From Prosopocoilus inquinatus (taxonomy: Eukaryota; Arthropoda; Insecta; Coleoptera; Lucanidae), in NCBI GenBank assembly GCA_036172665.1, contig CM069875.1, positions 20,677,806 through 20,741,805 of the forward strand: a stretch of 64,000 bases of DNA, given 5' to 3'. Below, in pieces: positions 48,601 to 61,465 of the stretch. The notes below the pieces were generated by a model, which saw only the letters and a program-made list of their open reading frames with translations, had not been told where the DNA came from and searched no databases. Numbering within the stretch: position 1 is the first letter of the stretch; each line of letters begins with the position of its first letter. A program made the position numbers and the translations under genes.

Positions 48601-49454
48601 CTTGTAGTCTAATATGACATAATCTAAAGTAGCATTTCACAAAAAATCTAATTGAAGACCTACTTCACAACGTTATGAAAAATTCAAAAACTCTTTGATG
48701 AACTCTTTTTTTAAACACTTAACATATCTATAACAAGTACAAAAGTACAAGTAGTTTTGAACTCTGCAGCAACGTGATTCAAAATTGACGTTCTAACTAT
48801 AGGTGTACACCGCAACCGTGAAAAAACCCAAAACCCAGTAAAAACCGAAAATTTTCTCGAACCTTAATCGTAACCGAAATCGAAATTAAATATGCCTGAA
48901 GTAACCCTAATCAAACTCGAAACATTTATTAATTTTTCGGTTAATTTCGATATCGTTTCTTTACAAGATGAGAGGCGTCTTTAATTGTTGCAAGGCCACG
49001 GAGAGAAAGAAAGTGCGTCCCTTGAAAACCTTAAAAAACCGACAGAAAACCCTAATTGAAACCGTAAACGACATCAGCTTCAAAATTGAAACCGAAACAT
49101 TAACCCTAACTTTTTACAACATGCGTGTACAACCCTGGTTCTAACCGACCTTTTTGACTTTGAAATTTCAAATATATTACAATAGGTACACCAAGTGAAA
49201 GGTTTTTCAGATATTAACCATTTACTTAAAAATACTGAATGAATCTGTAAAATATAGAAAAAAAATATTAATTATAAACAACGATTAAAACGAATTACGT
49301 TCAAAGTTAATTATGTAAACCAGTGAAATTAATTTAACGAAAGTGCTTCAATGGGTCACTCTGCTCCAGAGTAGAGTACTCTCAGAGTATACCATTATTA
49401 ATGAGATTAAAGCAAGATGACAATAATCTATGAGATTAAACCGAAAATACATAT
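45681..49454. other. No gene recognised; single MITE-like end and an AACC-rich patch
   Basis: TACAGGGTGCGACACC at about 46,526 looks like one MITE terminus without a partner. 48,790-49,130 holds a degenerate run of aaaccgaa and gaaaccc words. Short frames such as 46,487-46,792 (minus) show no family resemblance. Confidence 0.4.
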
Positions 49455-49690
49455 ATACAGACCATTAATAAATTATTTAGATCAACTCTTGCTATGAAAT
49501 TTTTAACGTATATTAATTAGTGCATACGAAGATACTGGCGTGTCAAAAAATAATAAAGAGAGACGGCTGTCCGAGCGAGAAAAAATCCCAGTTGAAGATT
49601 TGAAGGAATAACCGAGATTTTGACAATAAAAATCTGTCAAGCTGATTGCACGGCAAGAGTTAATCTAAATAAGTTAATAACGCAATGTAT
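49455..49690. mobile_element. Palindromic MITE, copy 1 (second at 60,785-60,980)
   Basis: The left arm TTAATAAATTATTTAGATCA and ACTCTTGC is mirrored by the right arm, which reversed reads TTATTAACTTATTTAGATTA and ACTCTTGC. Each arm agrees better with the opposite arm of the copy at 60,785, so the two loci are copies of one element inserted in opposite orientation. Confidence 0.75.
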
Positions 49691-49956
49691 ATTATAAACA
49701 TTTATTTTGTTTATAATCTAAAAAATGGCGTTTTTATTAAAGTAGGTTGATCTTAATGAAATTTTGTATACGAGCATACCTGCGGACGTACATGCTCGTT
49801 CTCAGCAATTTTTTTGCCATATCATGAACAAAATTCTTACTTTAACTGAAAAGAAAATAATTTTCGCTACACTGTCAAACGCAACTTGTTTCTAAAAAAC
49901 TGAAAACATTCTTATTCACACGAAGCAGAATTTAATTACACAAGCACATTCAGGTA

Positions 49957-50870
49957 CGAGAGCGGTCTCATAAAGAATTAGCTTGAAGCCGATAAATATA
50001 CAATAACGCAAAAAAGTAACAGCTATTTTTCAATATAATCTCCTTCAACTGTAACACACTTATCCATTATCCATTAATTAACATTTCTAACCCATTGGGA
50101 AAATACGATTTTGACACCTGAGTGGATTTTGACTCCTTAGACTTCCTTAGGGGTGCTTCGCACCTACTGCGCTTTTCCATAGATTTCCATTTGCTCTCGG
50201 GTTTATAATATGGAACCATAGTCTCATCTTCTGTAACAATTGAACTCATAATTGTCTTTTCTTTGCCACTGCAAAAATTGCCTAGCACACCACACACGTT
50301 TCTCTTTTTAAACAGCAGAGCAGTTTCAGAATCAATCGTGCGCTCTCTTTTTTCGTATGAAGATGATCATGGGGAGCACAAAGAACGGTGTTTTTGTAAA
50401 GATCTAATCTCTCAGCAATCTCGCGTATTTTCAAACGTAGATCACTCAGTACTTCCTCAATACAATCCTCAATAAGAGAGATTGTTTCTAAAGTCAACAC
50501 ATCAACAGGATGTCCTTCATGTGGGAAATCTTCAACCGATTCTCTTCCAAGGCAAAGTCTCTAACCCTGTTCTTTACTGTGGTATACAAAGAAGCAGAAT
50601 CGCCGTACATATTCTCGAGACGTTTTTTAACTTCGACCGGTGGCGGTGTTCCTTAAACAAAAACTTAATAATGCTTCGATACTCAGGTTTCAACATATTG
50701 TAAAAAATGAGAACAACGTGCCGCTTGATGTGTTATAATTTAACAACTACGTCTGATAGAAACTTGAAATTACAACATTAAACACGGGGAAGATTGAGGC
50801 ATAGTCTACAATGAAAATTTGAGCAGAAACGTTTTTATAAATACATAGGTCGATTATGGAACCGCCCTAG
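49957..50870 (-). mobile_element. Mariner element, internally deleted
   Basis: TA at 49,955-49,956 and 50,871-50,872 bound imperfect TIRs: CGAGAGCGGTCTCATAA on the left and, reversed, CTAGGGCGGTTCCATAA on the right (13 of 17 match). Length is about 914 bp against roughly 1.3 kb for complete mariners. It belongs to a different mariner lineage from the copy at 33.5 kb, judging by both TIRs and protein. Confidence 0.85.
50000..50703 (-). pseudogene. Mariner transposase, catalytic domain deleted
   Basis: Starting near 50,700 the minus strand encodes MLKPEYR and, after a frame change, LENMYGDSASLYTTVKNRVR (helix-turn-helix region), then DLRLKIREIAERL and HDHLHTKKESAR. IVTEDET at about 50,240 keeps the first aspartate; PLRKSKESKST follows. 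The frame then jumps to FPNGLEML near the C-terminus, and a shifted frame nearby gives the VTVEGDYIEK tail. The second and third catalytic acids are missing with the deleted segment. Confidence 0.85.
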
Positions 50871-50872
50871 TA

Positions 50873-53399
50873 TGTATTTTTTGGAAAAGTATAATAAAAT
50901 GTAGCGTACGTATATCACTTGAAACAGAACATAGTTGGCACTTTTGGCAATAAAATAGTGAAATGGGTAAAATAAATTCTATTTCACATGTACTTTACGT
51001 ATGGCCATTAACAGTAATACTTTATGTACTTCGACCAATATTGGAAAATACGACTTCACGCATGTGAGTAAATAAACCATTTTCTGTTTATTCATAAAAC
51101 TGTGATTAAAAATCTGTAGTTCATATCGGTTTTTTCTTCACGACTCAAAAAAAAATTGATAATTTTCTAACATTATGTAATTACATTATCATTTAATTAT
51201 TGATTTCGCACTGTTCTATGAATTTTAAAATATGTACATATAACATGCTCATTTGTAGTTACAATGTTGTGCTGCTAAACATGACAAGACAGCTAAGCGA
51301 CACAATTTATAGATAATATTCACGCCAAGAGCAGAATCATTAGCTAATTGATTTCAACATTCATTTTATAACTTACCGTCGTCGGGTAATTTTTATAGCA
51401 TTTAAATATTTTTCACTTATGTGTGCGTTTGTTTACTTCATCTGGTCATTGTCTGCTAAGTTGAGATCAATATTTATAAGGTACTTCCGGACACCTTTGT
51501 TTGAAGTCAAATAAAAAAGAATCATTAAAGACAACTATGTATTTATGATAACGCTAATGCTTCAGAAGTTTTCGTTGGAAATTAAAATGTAATTATCGGT
51601 AGCTCTACAAGTTATTTTAACAATTGTCAAAAATAAATTTTTGCAAGAATAATTTTAATTTTAAACATAATTGAAAATTATTGGAAATTGTTATAAAAAT
51701 GCTTTTCTGGCAATTTAGTTCAAAATTTGTTTTCGTTGAGTGCTAGTAATTCGACAATAATTCATCGGATTGCTTCTAATTACCTTTGAGTACAAAATAA
51801 ATGCCTCTTCATAATTTCAAAACTTCAGAAAATTTGAAAAGTTTTGTGTCATAATTATAGCGAAAACTGTCTTATTTTGCTGTGACTTCATTGTTTAGAT
51901 CAATGTGATATATGTTATGTTATTATGTAATGTGAATGAATGTTTATTTTTAAACAAGAAAAGTAGCATTAAACGTACAAGGAACTTTTAGATTAGTATA
52001 AATGTGACCGCAATTTTCGTTGGCTACCTACAACAATAGGTGCTAACTTTAGCATTTATAAAAGAATTTTCATTCCTAACGGATTTCAGCACTTGTTTTT
52101 AAGATAAATCTGATTTCTTTCCAAGATAAATGCCGAAATCGCCTTTGTTATCCCAGACCAAATGAGCTCGAGAAAAAACGCAAATTGCAAGTACTGTAAG
52201 AACGTCTAGACTTGCATAAAATATTCATCTCGAAGTACGAGAGTCGTAAGAGCTCAAATAAAACAAACGGAACAAAACCAGTTTGATTTTAGCCGAGAAC
52301 GTTTGACTAGTGGAAACTAGGCGCGTTATGAGCAAGGCGCGCCTATTTGCGATCGCATTGACAGATTTACCTCAATCAGGCGTTCAGTGGCAATCAGTCA
52401 ACCTGCCACGTTCCACGGCGTTCTTCATTCGTGATGGCTTATTTAGAGCCAAGTAGCAAGAAACAAAGTAGCCTTACGAGTTTAGAGCCTGCCGCAGATA
52501 CACTCGTAAACATGCAGTTGGACTTGCTCGCAGTATTTTAGTAAAATAATAAAACTCTTCATACTATATGTTTCATTTAAACTTGAAAATATACATGCTC
52601 ATTTTGCTCGTTCTTGTCTCAAATCCTTGATTTTTATACAGACTTTGAATATACAACGAAGTAGACATATACAATGACCAAGCGAACGTTTTAATTTTGT
52701 ATCTTCTGTGTATTTTATAATAAACCTCGTTCTGTCTTTGACGTTCTTCAACTTTTGGTGAAACAGGTAGTGTATCTCTTACTGCGGATGTACACGTCGG
52801 CCTATATATTTGCCGAGAAATTTGTCCGAACATTTGTTCAATCATTTGCGTATAAGTATACTATTCACACAGTGGCCAATAATACGACAATAAGCATTTG
52901 GTCAACGATAGCGACGCTGGAATCCCTTTGATTTGTCGCTTTTTACCGACACTCAGGCGAACAGAGACGAACTTGGCCAAATCAAAGCCAGTTAAGACAA
53001 AGTTAACTATACGTTCGTATTGGCTAAAATTTGCCAGCGCAACGTATGGATCCGGCATTACAGAAATATGGCAACAACAGCCGGCATATATCTTTAAAAA
53101 ATACGGCATAGCAATGGGTTTACCGAAATAAAAATATTTGAAACTGAAGGGACGTACTATGCCCCAAAATCAGGGATATTATAAATTTGACATGTTAGGT
53201 ATTTTTACTATAAAAACGAATCAGAGTGTACTGATATATCCTTAGCCTACTATAGAATACCATAACTTGGAACTCAAGTTATTTTAATATTTCACGTAAT
53301 TTCCTCTTAAACTAATACACTTACTAGTGTGAGTGTGCAACTCCTCTAATACTTTCAAAACATGCAAACCACCCCGTCACAGTCTCTATTGTGTTTTCT
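50873..53399. other. No gene recognised
   Basis: 52,320-52,560 is GC-richer (aaggcgcgcctatttgcgatcgc) and followed by opposite-strand overlapping frames of 77-90 codons (52,573-53,131) that resemble nothing known to me. A conserved non-coding block or unrecognised exon cannot be excluded. Confidence 0.4.
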
Positions 53400-53665
53400 A
53401 ACTGTGGCCATAGGGATTTATATGAAAAAATGTTGCTTCCTGTTAACTTTTGTTCTGCTAAAACTTCTAAACAAATTTTAGTCTCTAATAATCAATTACA
53501 CAATTAATTTAATTATTTTAATATTAAAAGTTGGAATTATTAACGAGCAAACTTTTAATATTAAAAATTGAAAAAAAAATTGTTTAAAATTTTGAGCAGA
53601 ACTTAAGTTAAGATGAGACAAAATGTAAATCATGTAAATCCCTATGGCTACATTTAAAAGAAAGC
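53400..53665. repeat. Inverted repeat, arms of about 80-90 bp
   Basis: GGCCATAGGGATTTATATGA at 53,404 is mirrored by CATGTAAATCCCTATGGCTA at 53,631. Further inside, GTTCTGCT mirrors AGCAGAAC and AACAATTTT-type words pair. Possibly an old MITE. Short opposite-strand frames here follow from the palindrome. Confidence 0.55.
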
Positions 53666-54217
53666 ATGTATATTTACTCTTCGTTGTACTCAAATTTATG
53701 TCATTTTGGACACCTTTTCAGTCGAGGGGGCTAGATATAGTGAATAGGAGGAATGTTCAAGTAATTCGAAACCCATTCCGAATTGAATTAATGGTCATGT
53801 GCAATTTGTTTGCAAGTGCAAGTCTCCTAAAAACAACACACCTTTTGTTAACAGATCACGTCTTTTTCCTTGATTTTTACTTTGATATTTACTTCACAGA
53901 TATCCCGAAAAATATAAGCAGGATTTTTTTCTAACTCGAAAATTTTTAGGTCTTGGAAAACCACAAGGCTCTCACTCCATCGACTGCTGTTTCGTTTCTG
54001 GGTCGCAAAATTTCAGCTATGGTCACAACGCGACTCAAAAAAATCTGCATCGCCCGAGCTTCCACTCTTGCTTTCTTTTAGACAAGTAAAGAAATGGGTT
54101 GGGTGCATTCCCGTCGTAGGGTTTTGTGCGTCTCGAAACCAAAAGAAGAAATAAAGTCAGTGGCAGCCGTAAAAGAACAGTTGAAGTTGATTTTTGTTTT
54201 ATGAAAATTGTAAATAA

Positions 54218-54345
54218 AAGTTTTTTAAACTTTAAGCGGAAAGTATTCAAATTGGAAAAGGCACTCAACGTTTCACCTTTTCGATAGTGAAACGTTGAGT
54301 GCCTTTTCCAATTTCCGCTTAAAATTTAAAAACCTTTTAATCGTA
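54218..54345. repeat. Hairpin with CACTCAACGTTTCAC arms
   Basis: AAATTGGAAAAGGCACTCAA then CGTTTCAC is mirrored after a ten-base loop. Outside, AAGCGG and TTTAAA also pair. It resembles the 26.3-kb hairpin (TCAACGTTTC and lysine-rich flank words), so both may be ends of the same retroelement family. Confidence 0.6.
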
Positions 54346-54410
54346 AAAGAGTAACTAAAATTGGTGAGAAAAACTAAGAGCAATTATCAACTTAATACCT
54401 GCACAATTTC

Positions 54411-54655
54411 TTACAGCCGTTTGCACCATGTCTAGTTAAAAATTAAACAAGGTTTAACAGTAAACCCAGTTTGCACCGCGACTTAAACCGTAGTTACAAA
54501 CTCGCTAAACCAACTCAACGTTAAACCATCACGGAAGAGGGATTAGATTGAGTTGGTTTAGCCACTTTCTAACTACGGTTTAAGCCGCGGTGTAAACTGA
54601 GATTACTGTTAAACCTGGTTTAATTTTTAACTAGACATGGTGCAAATGGCTATTA
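54411..54655. mobile_element. 239-bp palindromic MITE with TTA duplication
   Basis: The arms run about 100 bp each: GTTTGCACCATGTCTAGTTA, AGGTTTAACAGTAA, CTTAAACCGTAGTTA and GGTTTAGC/AACCAACTCAA. TTA flanks it at 54,411-54,413 and 54,653-54,655. The three-base TTA duplication suggests the PIF/Harbinger group, as for the MITE inside the mariner, though the sequences are unrelated. Confidence 0.8.
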
Positions 54656-57600
54656 TTGTCGAAAAGGAATGATAATATATTGTTTTTTTCCAATGTAATG
54701 TATAAGGGTCGGTCATTCCTAGGATATCTGGTAAAAACCAGTATAAAGATAAACAAAGCAGCGGCGTAGATTTCAATGTCGCCGCTGAACGGCTTGTATG
54801 CCCGACGCTCATTGCATCAGAAGCAATCTTTTGATGTAAATTACGTGTGTAACATAAATTGCCTTTATAGTTTTTTTCAAATTAATAATTATGAAAACAT
54901 TATAATTCTTTAATGTAGCTTTTAAAAAGACTGACATAATACGTACAATTCATATCAATTATAGCGCCGTCACTGCAGAATCAGTAGTGTAAACAAGTTT
55001 TTATATCCAGTAGACCAGAACTGTAGTGGTTACTGCGTACCGGATAGACTTCTCGAGCATCGACTGGTTTATTCTTTTGTGTTTACAGGGCAGACGCGTT
55101 AAAGATTCGAACTTTTTCCGACTATGATCGGATCAGCATATTAGTAGTTCCTCGTATATTTAACGAAACCTTCCGCCTAAAATGCGCCTAGGTCTAGTAA
55201 TGTATTTCATAAGAAACTTTAAAGCTGTCATTAAGTGAATTTGAAGTTGATCAAGCCAATCATACAGGAACGTGATATTTCTCACTTTCGAGCGAGTTTC
55301 GCTTAGAGAGATATGGTTTATTCAAATTCTAATATAAAAACAATGAATTAAGTAGACTTTTTAATCATGCTTGCTTGCACATATTAAAACAAAATAAATA
55401 AACTAAACTTATCAAGAAAGCTATGAGTGGAATAATATACAGACATAATTTTTGGGTGCCGACAATATCATACACACAAATAAATTTTTGATAAAGATAT
55501 GCCATAAAAGTGTATATGTATGTCGAAACCTACAATGCCAAGCAGTAGTCAATTCATAGATTGTCAAGTGAATAAATAAAATATTAAACTAAGACAAAAG
55601 TTTTGACTTCCATGGCATATCTTTATCAAAAATTTATTTGGACATACACATAGTATGCCAACTTGTATATTAGCTTATAGTACAATCGTAGAGCCTCTGA
55701 TGAACACATCATATTTCGAAATACATATAAAGTATACAACAAAAGGGTGTTTTTGAAATTATCGCCCGAAATTGCCGAACAACCCTGTTCTCCAAAATTG
55801 TCCAAAAATTTTGCTACTTCAAGAAATAGGGCGTACTTCCCAAGGACTTTCATACATTATATTATAAAGCTGATGACCAGTAACAAATATATTCTGACTC
55901 AGTTTCTTTTAAAATAGTAAAAGTGAGATTAAAATTATAATTAAATATTTATATTAAAAAAACATGAAATAAAAAGATACAAACGGCAATAACTTTCTAA
56001 TAATACAAGCCTGTGCTGGATGTAAGTATTTCTGGAAGTCAGTTTATTTTCATCGAAAGCTGTCAACCTTGAGATATAACCCATACTTTTTTGGACACCC
56101 GATATAATTGTGGCAGAGACAATTGATATCGCCATGGTTATGAATAATAATGACCGTGCCATGTAACACTTTTGCAATGAACCGTCTGTATAGCAATCAT
56201 AAAAATACACACTTCTCAAGAAATAAAAGTAATTATTTTTTTTTTCTGACGTGTGTCTCCTCTTATGACCATATTTTTTCAATAATTTATGAAAAATACA
56301 TTAATTCTTTTCCTTATTGTTTATGATCATTTTTTTTAATTTTGTTCTGGACTGTGCGCTTCACGCCATAATTTTTAGATATTTTTTTGACTTTGTATGA
56401 AAAGCGAGAGTACTCACGCCAATGCGCCAATACCCTTTGTTTGGGCAACGTAAATTTGAATATTTTTGCGGCCGTTAACCGTCTTCGGAGTTGCGCACAT
56501 TCACGTTCTTTTTTCTGTGTGTTTTAATAAACGTTCTGTTTTTGGCCGAACCTAAGCATTTTTTGCGGAGCCGATACTTGCGGCAGAGAACTCAAAAATC
56601 ACCAACATTGTTTATAAACTTCATTTTGAGTATACCATTGGAGAAGCGGATCATGCAATCTCGTTATCATGGGGGAGTTGTACCTTCAGCGGACATACAG
56701 GGATACATTTTGCCGGCCGTGTATTGCCTTTTAATTATGGGTTGCGTAACTTTTCTTTTCACGCCGTCTCCACTGAATGGGCACAGTTACGCTGCTTTTC
56801 TTCATGCCTTAGTATCTGAGGGAACGAGGGACCTTGCTTCTAGAGGTACGTTAAGTTACGGTTGGCGCAACCCCACAAACTCTTCATTAAAACGCGCTAA
56901 GCGCTCCTTTCGTTACCATATAATAAACTGAGTCAATGATTTGGATAAATACTTATCATAGTCGTTAACGGTAAGTTAAATAATTCATACCATTATTTAT
57001 TAACGATCTTCAGAAACAATAATCACAAAATTGTAACCCAATTTATTTTGTATTGATACAAAAATGTTACCCGAACATGGGCTACTCTGAATGTCAAAAG
57101 ATCGTTAACGTAAAACAGATATGTGAACTTTGTGTACCTTCCTTTTATACAATATAACTAAATCCTGTGTTAAAATTAAGCAATCTCGTTATCTGTTCCT
57201 TTTAATAAATCAGCTAATCGTGTATATGGATAAGAAACTTATGAGCCTCCTGGGTGGTCCACATATCAAATCTCAACTCGCCGGACTAATGTCTGATTGT
57301 GATTGAAAAGCTAAAAACATGCCTTCCTCCTTCGCAGATGGGAATATGATGCTTAGAGCATTCAAAACTCCTGCATAGACTGGATTTTTTCCGTGTTCAG
57401 CTAAATTCTAATAGGATTGGCAATACGACTTTAATAGTTAACGCCTACACTTACAAGGAGAATTTAAGAACTCGCCCATTAGAAACACTCAAAAAATATC
57501 TACATACTCTGAGAGTGCTCTAGTGTAGTCAATTGAAAACGCTACTTGACTTCGAATTAGGGAAAACAATCCTGGGAAGTCCCTATGCATTCTCGACTTT

Positions 57601-60600
57601 ATAGTATTGCAGTCGCTTAAAAATTACCAAATATTTCATTTCACTCAATCGTTTAAAAAATAAAACTAGAAGAGTGAAAACCTGAACAGACGACATGATG
57701 TATTCATTATTATTTTGTTTATAAATATTAATAAATTTTACTACCTACGTATTTGTAAAGTATTTTGTAAAAATATGAAACTGTTGGAAGGGACACTAAA
57801 TCCAGGGATGCATATTGGGATCCCGGGATTGTCAGTTTCATGAACCGGGAGCTCTAGGAATACCTGCTTTGAACGTGTAAAGAAGCGAGTTTTATTTTAT
57901 ATTTATCTACTTCAAATTAAAAATTAACGATTATCAATTTCAAAGTTCTTCGAGCAAGTCTACGAGTATGTATACGGGTTTGTAAAAACCAGAGGAACGC
58001 GATAACTTGATGCATGCTGTCACTGTTTTGCAATTAAACATATTGGCACTTTGAAACCATTCAATTTATATGCGATCCCCGATAACTATGCTAATGAGAA
58101 CGAATTGGAAGAACCTTTACCGATTTTTATAGCCAGATTTATTTGGAATTTACTTAAACACTATTTAATGTGCACTAAGTGCATCGTAACAAATACATAT
58201 ATTGTGTTTACAGCCTAACATTTTGATTACAATTATAGTCATCGAAAACGAGAATAGAAAAGAGACTATAAATATTCAAATTGATGTAACTGTTTCTGAT
58301 GAACACATGTCACATTAGCAATCTGATTTTAATTAGGAATAAATTAACCGGATGAATTTTAATGAATATAACTGTGTTGCAGATAAGTATATTTAAATTC
58401 ACAATATTTGATGCCGTCTTTTAGCTGCAGAAAATCAACCTCAGGATATACTTTTTTCTTTCTATTTCGTTTTATCGAGTCTACCTTATTTTCAAACACC
58501 TATGACTCCCCAGCTATAAGTAAAAGGAAATTTAATAATCCGTTTGCGATTTGTGTTTTATTGATTTCTATTTTCATTCTGTAAGAAGGTTTCAGAGGCA
58601 ATCTTGGAAATATTATCGAACATAAGTGCGAACAATATTTAATTTAATACCTACAAAAATTTAAAAAATTAATCAAAACAATAAGCATTACTCAGGGCCG
58701 CCTTGAAAGAGCCAAATTAATACAAGTTGGTTATTTATTTGCGTATTTTTTGAAAGGGTTAACCGGTAAATTACCATAACCTGAGGCTTATTTATAAACA
58801 TAATGAACTGTCAATCATAGCCGCTTTTCGTGTTTGTTTATCTACACGGCCTACTTGTCTGCATGCTGCACACAAGGCAAAAGAATGTGGGTCCACACGA
58901 GCGTATAATAAATAAATAAATAAGTCGATGCGAGTCTGGAGGGTATCGCATTGAAAGCAATTACAGAGCATTGATTGATAAGTTAAGAAGCAGAATAGAC
59001 CGAGGCAATAATTTCACATACGCATCTTTGACTACATAATTGTTCGTTTTAAACAAAGAAATGGGATATTTCCTTAAAAGTTGTTTTTTGTTAGTATCAC
59101 AAAATATTTTTCATAGATTAAAAATGTGTCTGCTTAATAGAGGTGCCCGCTAAAGAGACGAATAAAAACGATAAAACGTGAAACAGTAGTGCTTATTTGA
59201 TATGAAAATTAAAAAAAAAAAAACTTAAAACGTTATTTCAAATAATTTCCAAAAAACACAACAAACACTTATAAAAAATCTAATATTGTTGTTTGACAAC
59301 AATACACGTGTCAAAAGGTTGTTATAAATTAGATGCTTCTTCAAAACCTTTTGAATCCCTGCTATTGCATACAGCGTACAGTTGGGGAAACAGAAAACGT
59401 GACAGTAAACTTTCGTTAGTTTAAACCTTACTTCCAAATTTCGGTAACTATGGTAATTGATCAACTTTCACATTAAGTAAAATGATTAACCAATCCGTTT
59501 ATTATTAAAAATTATAACGAACAAAATACCTCATACAAAGAAATCATACTAATGTAATAGTTTTTATTTTACTTACATTTATTGCAATGCGAAATAAAAT
59601 GAAACAAAATAACAGTCATGCAGCCTTTCGATTGAATTATTGAATGCAAATGTCCGGATATTGATTGAATTAAGATTTCTAATATACATATTCCACATCC
59701 AACGAGTCACATAGTTCTTCCAAAGGCTTCACTAATTCCATTTGATTCACTGGTCGAAAATTTTCACTTACGTTTCCCTTAGAAAGACGATACACTCTTA
59801 AGAATTCAATTTGACAAGTTAATTCTGACGTTCACTGACGGTAATAAATTAATTAGAAGGGTCACGACCGTCACCAAGAAAACTTCACACTATAAAAATA
59901 ATCGGAAATTTCGTTATATTTGTCCCGCTTTATGTTTCCGTAACTGTACGTGAGTTTACGTCTTTTAATTTTACACCGCATGTTTCTACGACTGCAACTA
60001 CTACACGAAAACAATTTTTATAACGAATTGAACACTATCCGTTTTTGCTAAAATATGTTACGTTGGCAGCCAAAAAAAGTGAACAGTTTTTTAGACTTAA
60101 ATTTAATAATGCTAATAATTTTGCTGGGTGACTGTGATTACGTATTGACACTTGCGGATGATCAACAAAAATCAATGAAAATTATTTAATTTTGACAAAT
60201 ATCGGCTCTCATAAGCCGTACAGATAAGGCAAAAATGAAAAACTAATTTTTACATAAAACATTTAATTTTTCAGTCATTTGTAAATAACAGTTGATAATT
60301 ACAAAAACCTAGCAAAATTTTCGGCAACTTTACAAAAAAGTGTCCACATTTTTCAAAAATTTTTGAATTTTAAGTCCCTCGGTTGCTGCGTTATCAAGAA
60401 AAAGTAGTACTTTCAGTTTTTTTCAGTTCCATTTTCTTTTTCTTCTTTTGAGAGACATTTTATCTTGCTATACTCAACTAAACTGCTTGTACCGCAACGT
60501 TTACCACCAAACTAACGGTTATCTTATATCTTATCATCAATCTCCCTTCGTTTTTACTGTGAAGACATGCACTTTTGGGGAAGTCCCGATATTTTGGGAA

Positions 60601-60784
60601 CGTACCGTCCGCAGATAAACTACGTAGGTTATGGCATTTATAGGTCTGTGTTCGGTTAAAAGGGAGTCCGCTTAAAGGAGAAGACTTTATCGTTAAAATT
60701 ATATGATTTTTTTCGGTACTCAACAAACTGCCCGTTTAACAAATGTGCCCGCTTATGAGAGAGTGCCCGTTAATAGAGAGTACA
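54656..60784. other. No confirmed gene; one palindrome and one unassigned frame
   Basis: A 30-bp inverted repeat, AAATTTTTGATAAAGATATG with CCAT, lies at about 55,480-55,510 and 55,610-55,640, with a GTCGAAACCTACAATGCC word between. An open frame at 56,491-56,931 (146 codons) begins at TTG; its first ATG is at about 56,653, leaving roughly 93 codons, and no domain is recognisable. GTCYGCTTAA and TAGAGAG words recur at 59,125-59,160 and 60,665-60,785 in the same orientation, perhaps pogo-like TIR debris. The rest is AT-rich DNA. Confidence 0.4.
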
Positions 60785-60980
60785 TAGAGAGTAATTATTT
60801 AGATTAACTCTTGCTTTGCAATTTAGCTTGACATATTTTTATTGACTTTGAAAGTTTCGCTTTATTCGATTGAAATTTTTACGACATCAAACTCATAAAA
60901 GTGCAAAAAATGGTTTTCACTGTGCAGTGTTAAAAATTTCATAGCAAGAGTTCATCTAAATAATTTATTAACGCATCGTA
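60785..60980. mobile_element. Palindromic MITE, copy 2
   Basis: The arms TAATTATTTAGATTAACTCT and, reversed, TTAATAAATTATTTAGATGA with ACTCTTGCTATGAAATTTTT repeat those of 49,455-49,690. The flanking sequence differs between the two sites. Confidence 0.75.
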
Positions 60981-61465
60981 TAATTACTCTTGATAATGAT
61001 ATTTTTGATGTGTTTAATTAAAAATGTCATTATTAAGGGTAGACAGGCTAACCTCCTATGTTCCGCATTGAAAATGATCACCCCGTATAGGCTGTATGCA
61101 TGTCATTTAAAAAAATATTTAATAACTACGTTATCAAAAATTAAGTACTGATTAGAATTAATTAAAGTGAAAGAATAGAAAAACGATCAGATAACGATTA
61201 TTAATTTGCAATTAGAATATTACATTTAGGCATGGTGAGTATAGTTAATCACATTGTGATAAACACATAAACTTCTTTTAAATATTAATTAGAATGTGCC
61301 TGATATTTTGTTGAACTTAGATGTATAAATTATACACAACTTAAATCTCAAACTCTGGTAAAAATGTTGATATAACTGGCCATTAATAATTTCATCAAAA
61401 AAATAGGTACAATTAAAACTAAATATAATACATAGGAGTATAACATAAAACAATAAAAATATATA

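Noticed and set aside
56491..56931. 146-codon frame with hydrophobic N-terminus as a secreted protein
   Set aside because: The hydrophobic part lies before the first ATG and depends on a TTG start. No conserved motif or splice context supports it.
59115..60785. Pogo-like element bounded by GTCYGCTTAA/TAGAGAG words
   Set aside because: The words at both sides are in the same orientation and not inverted, so they do not define a terminal inverted repeat.
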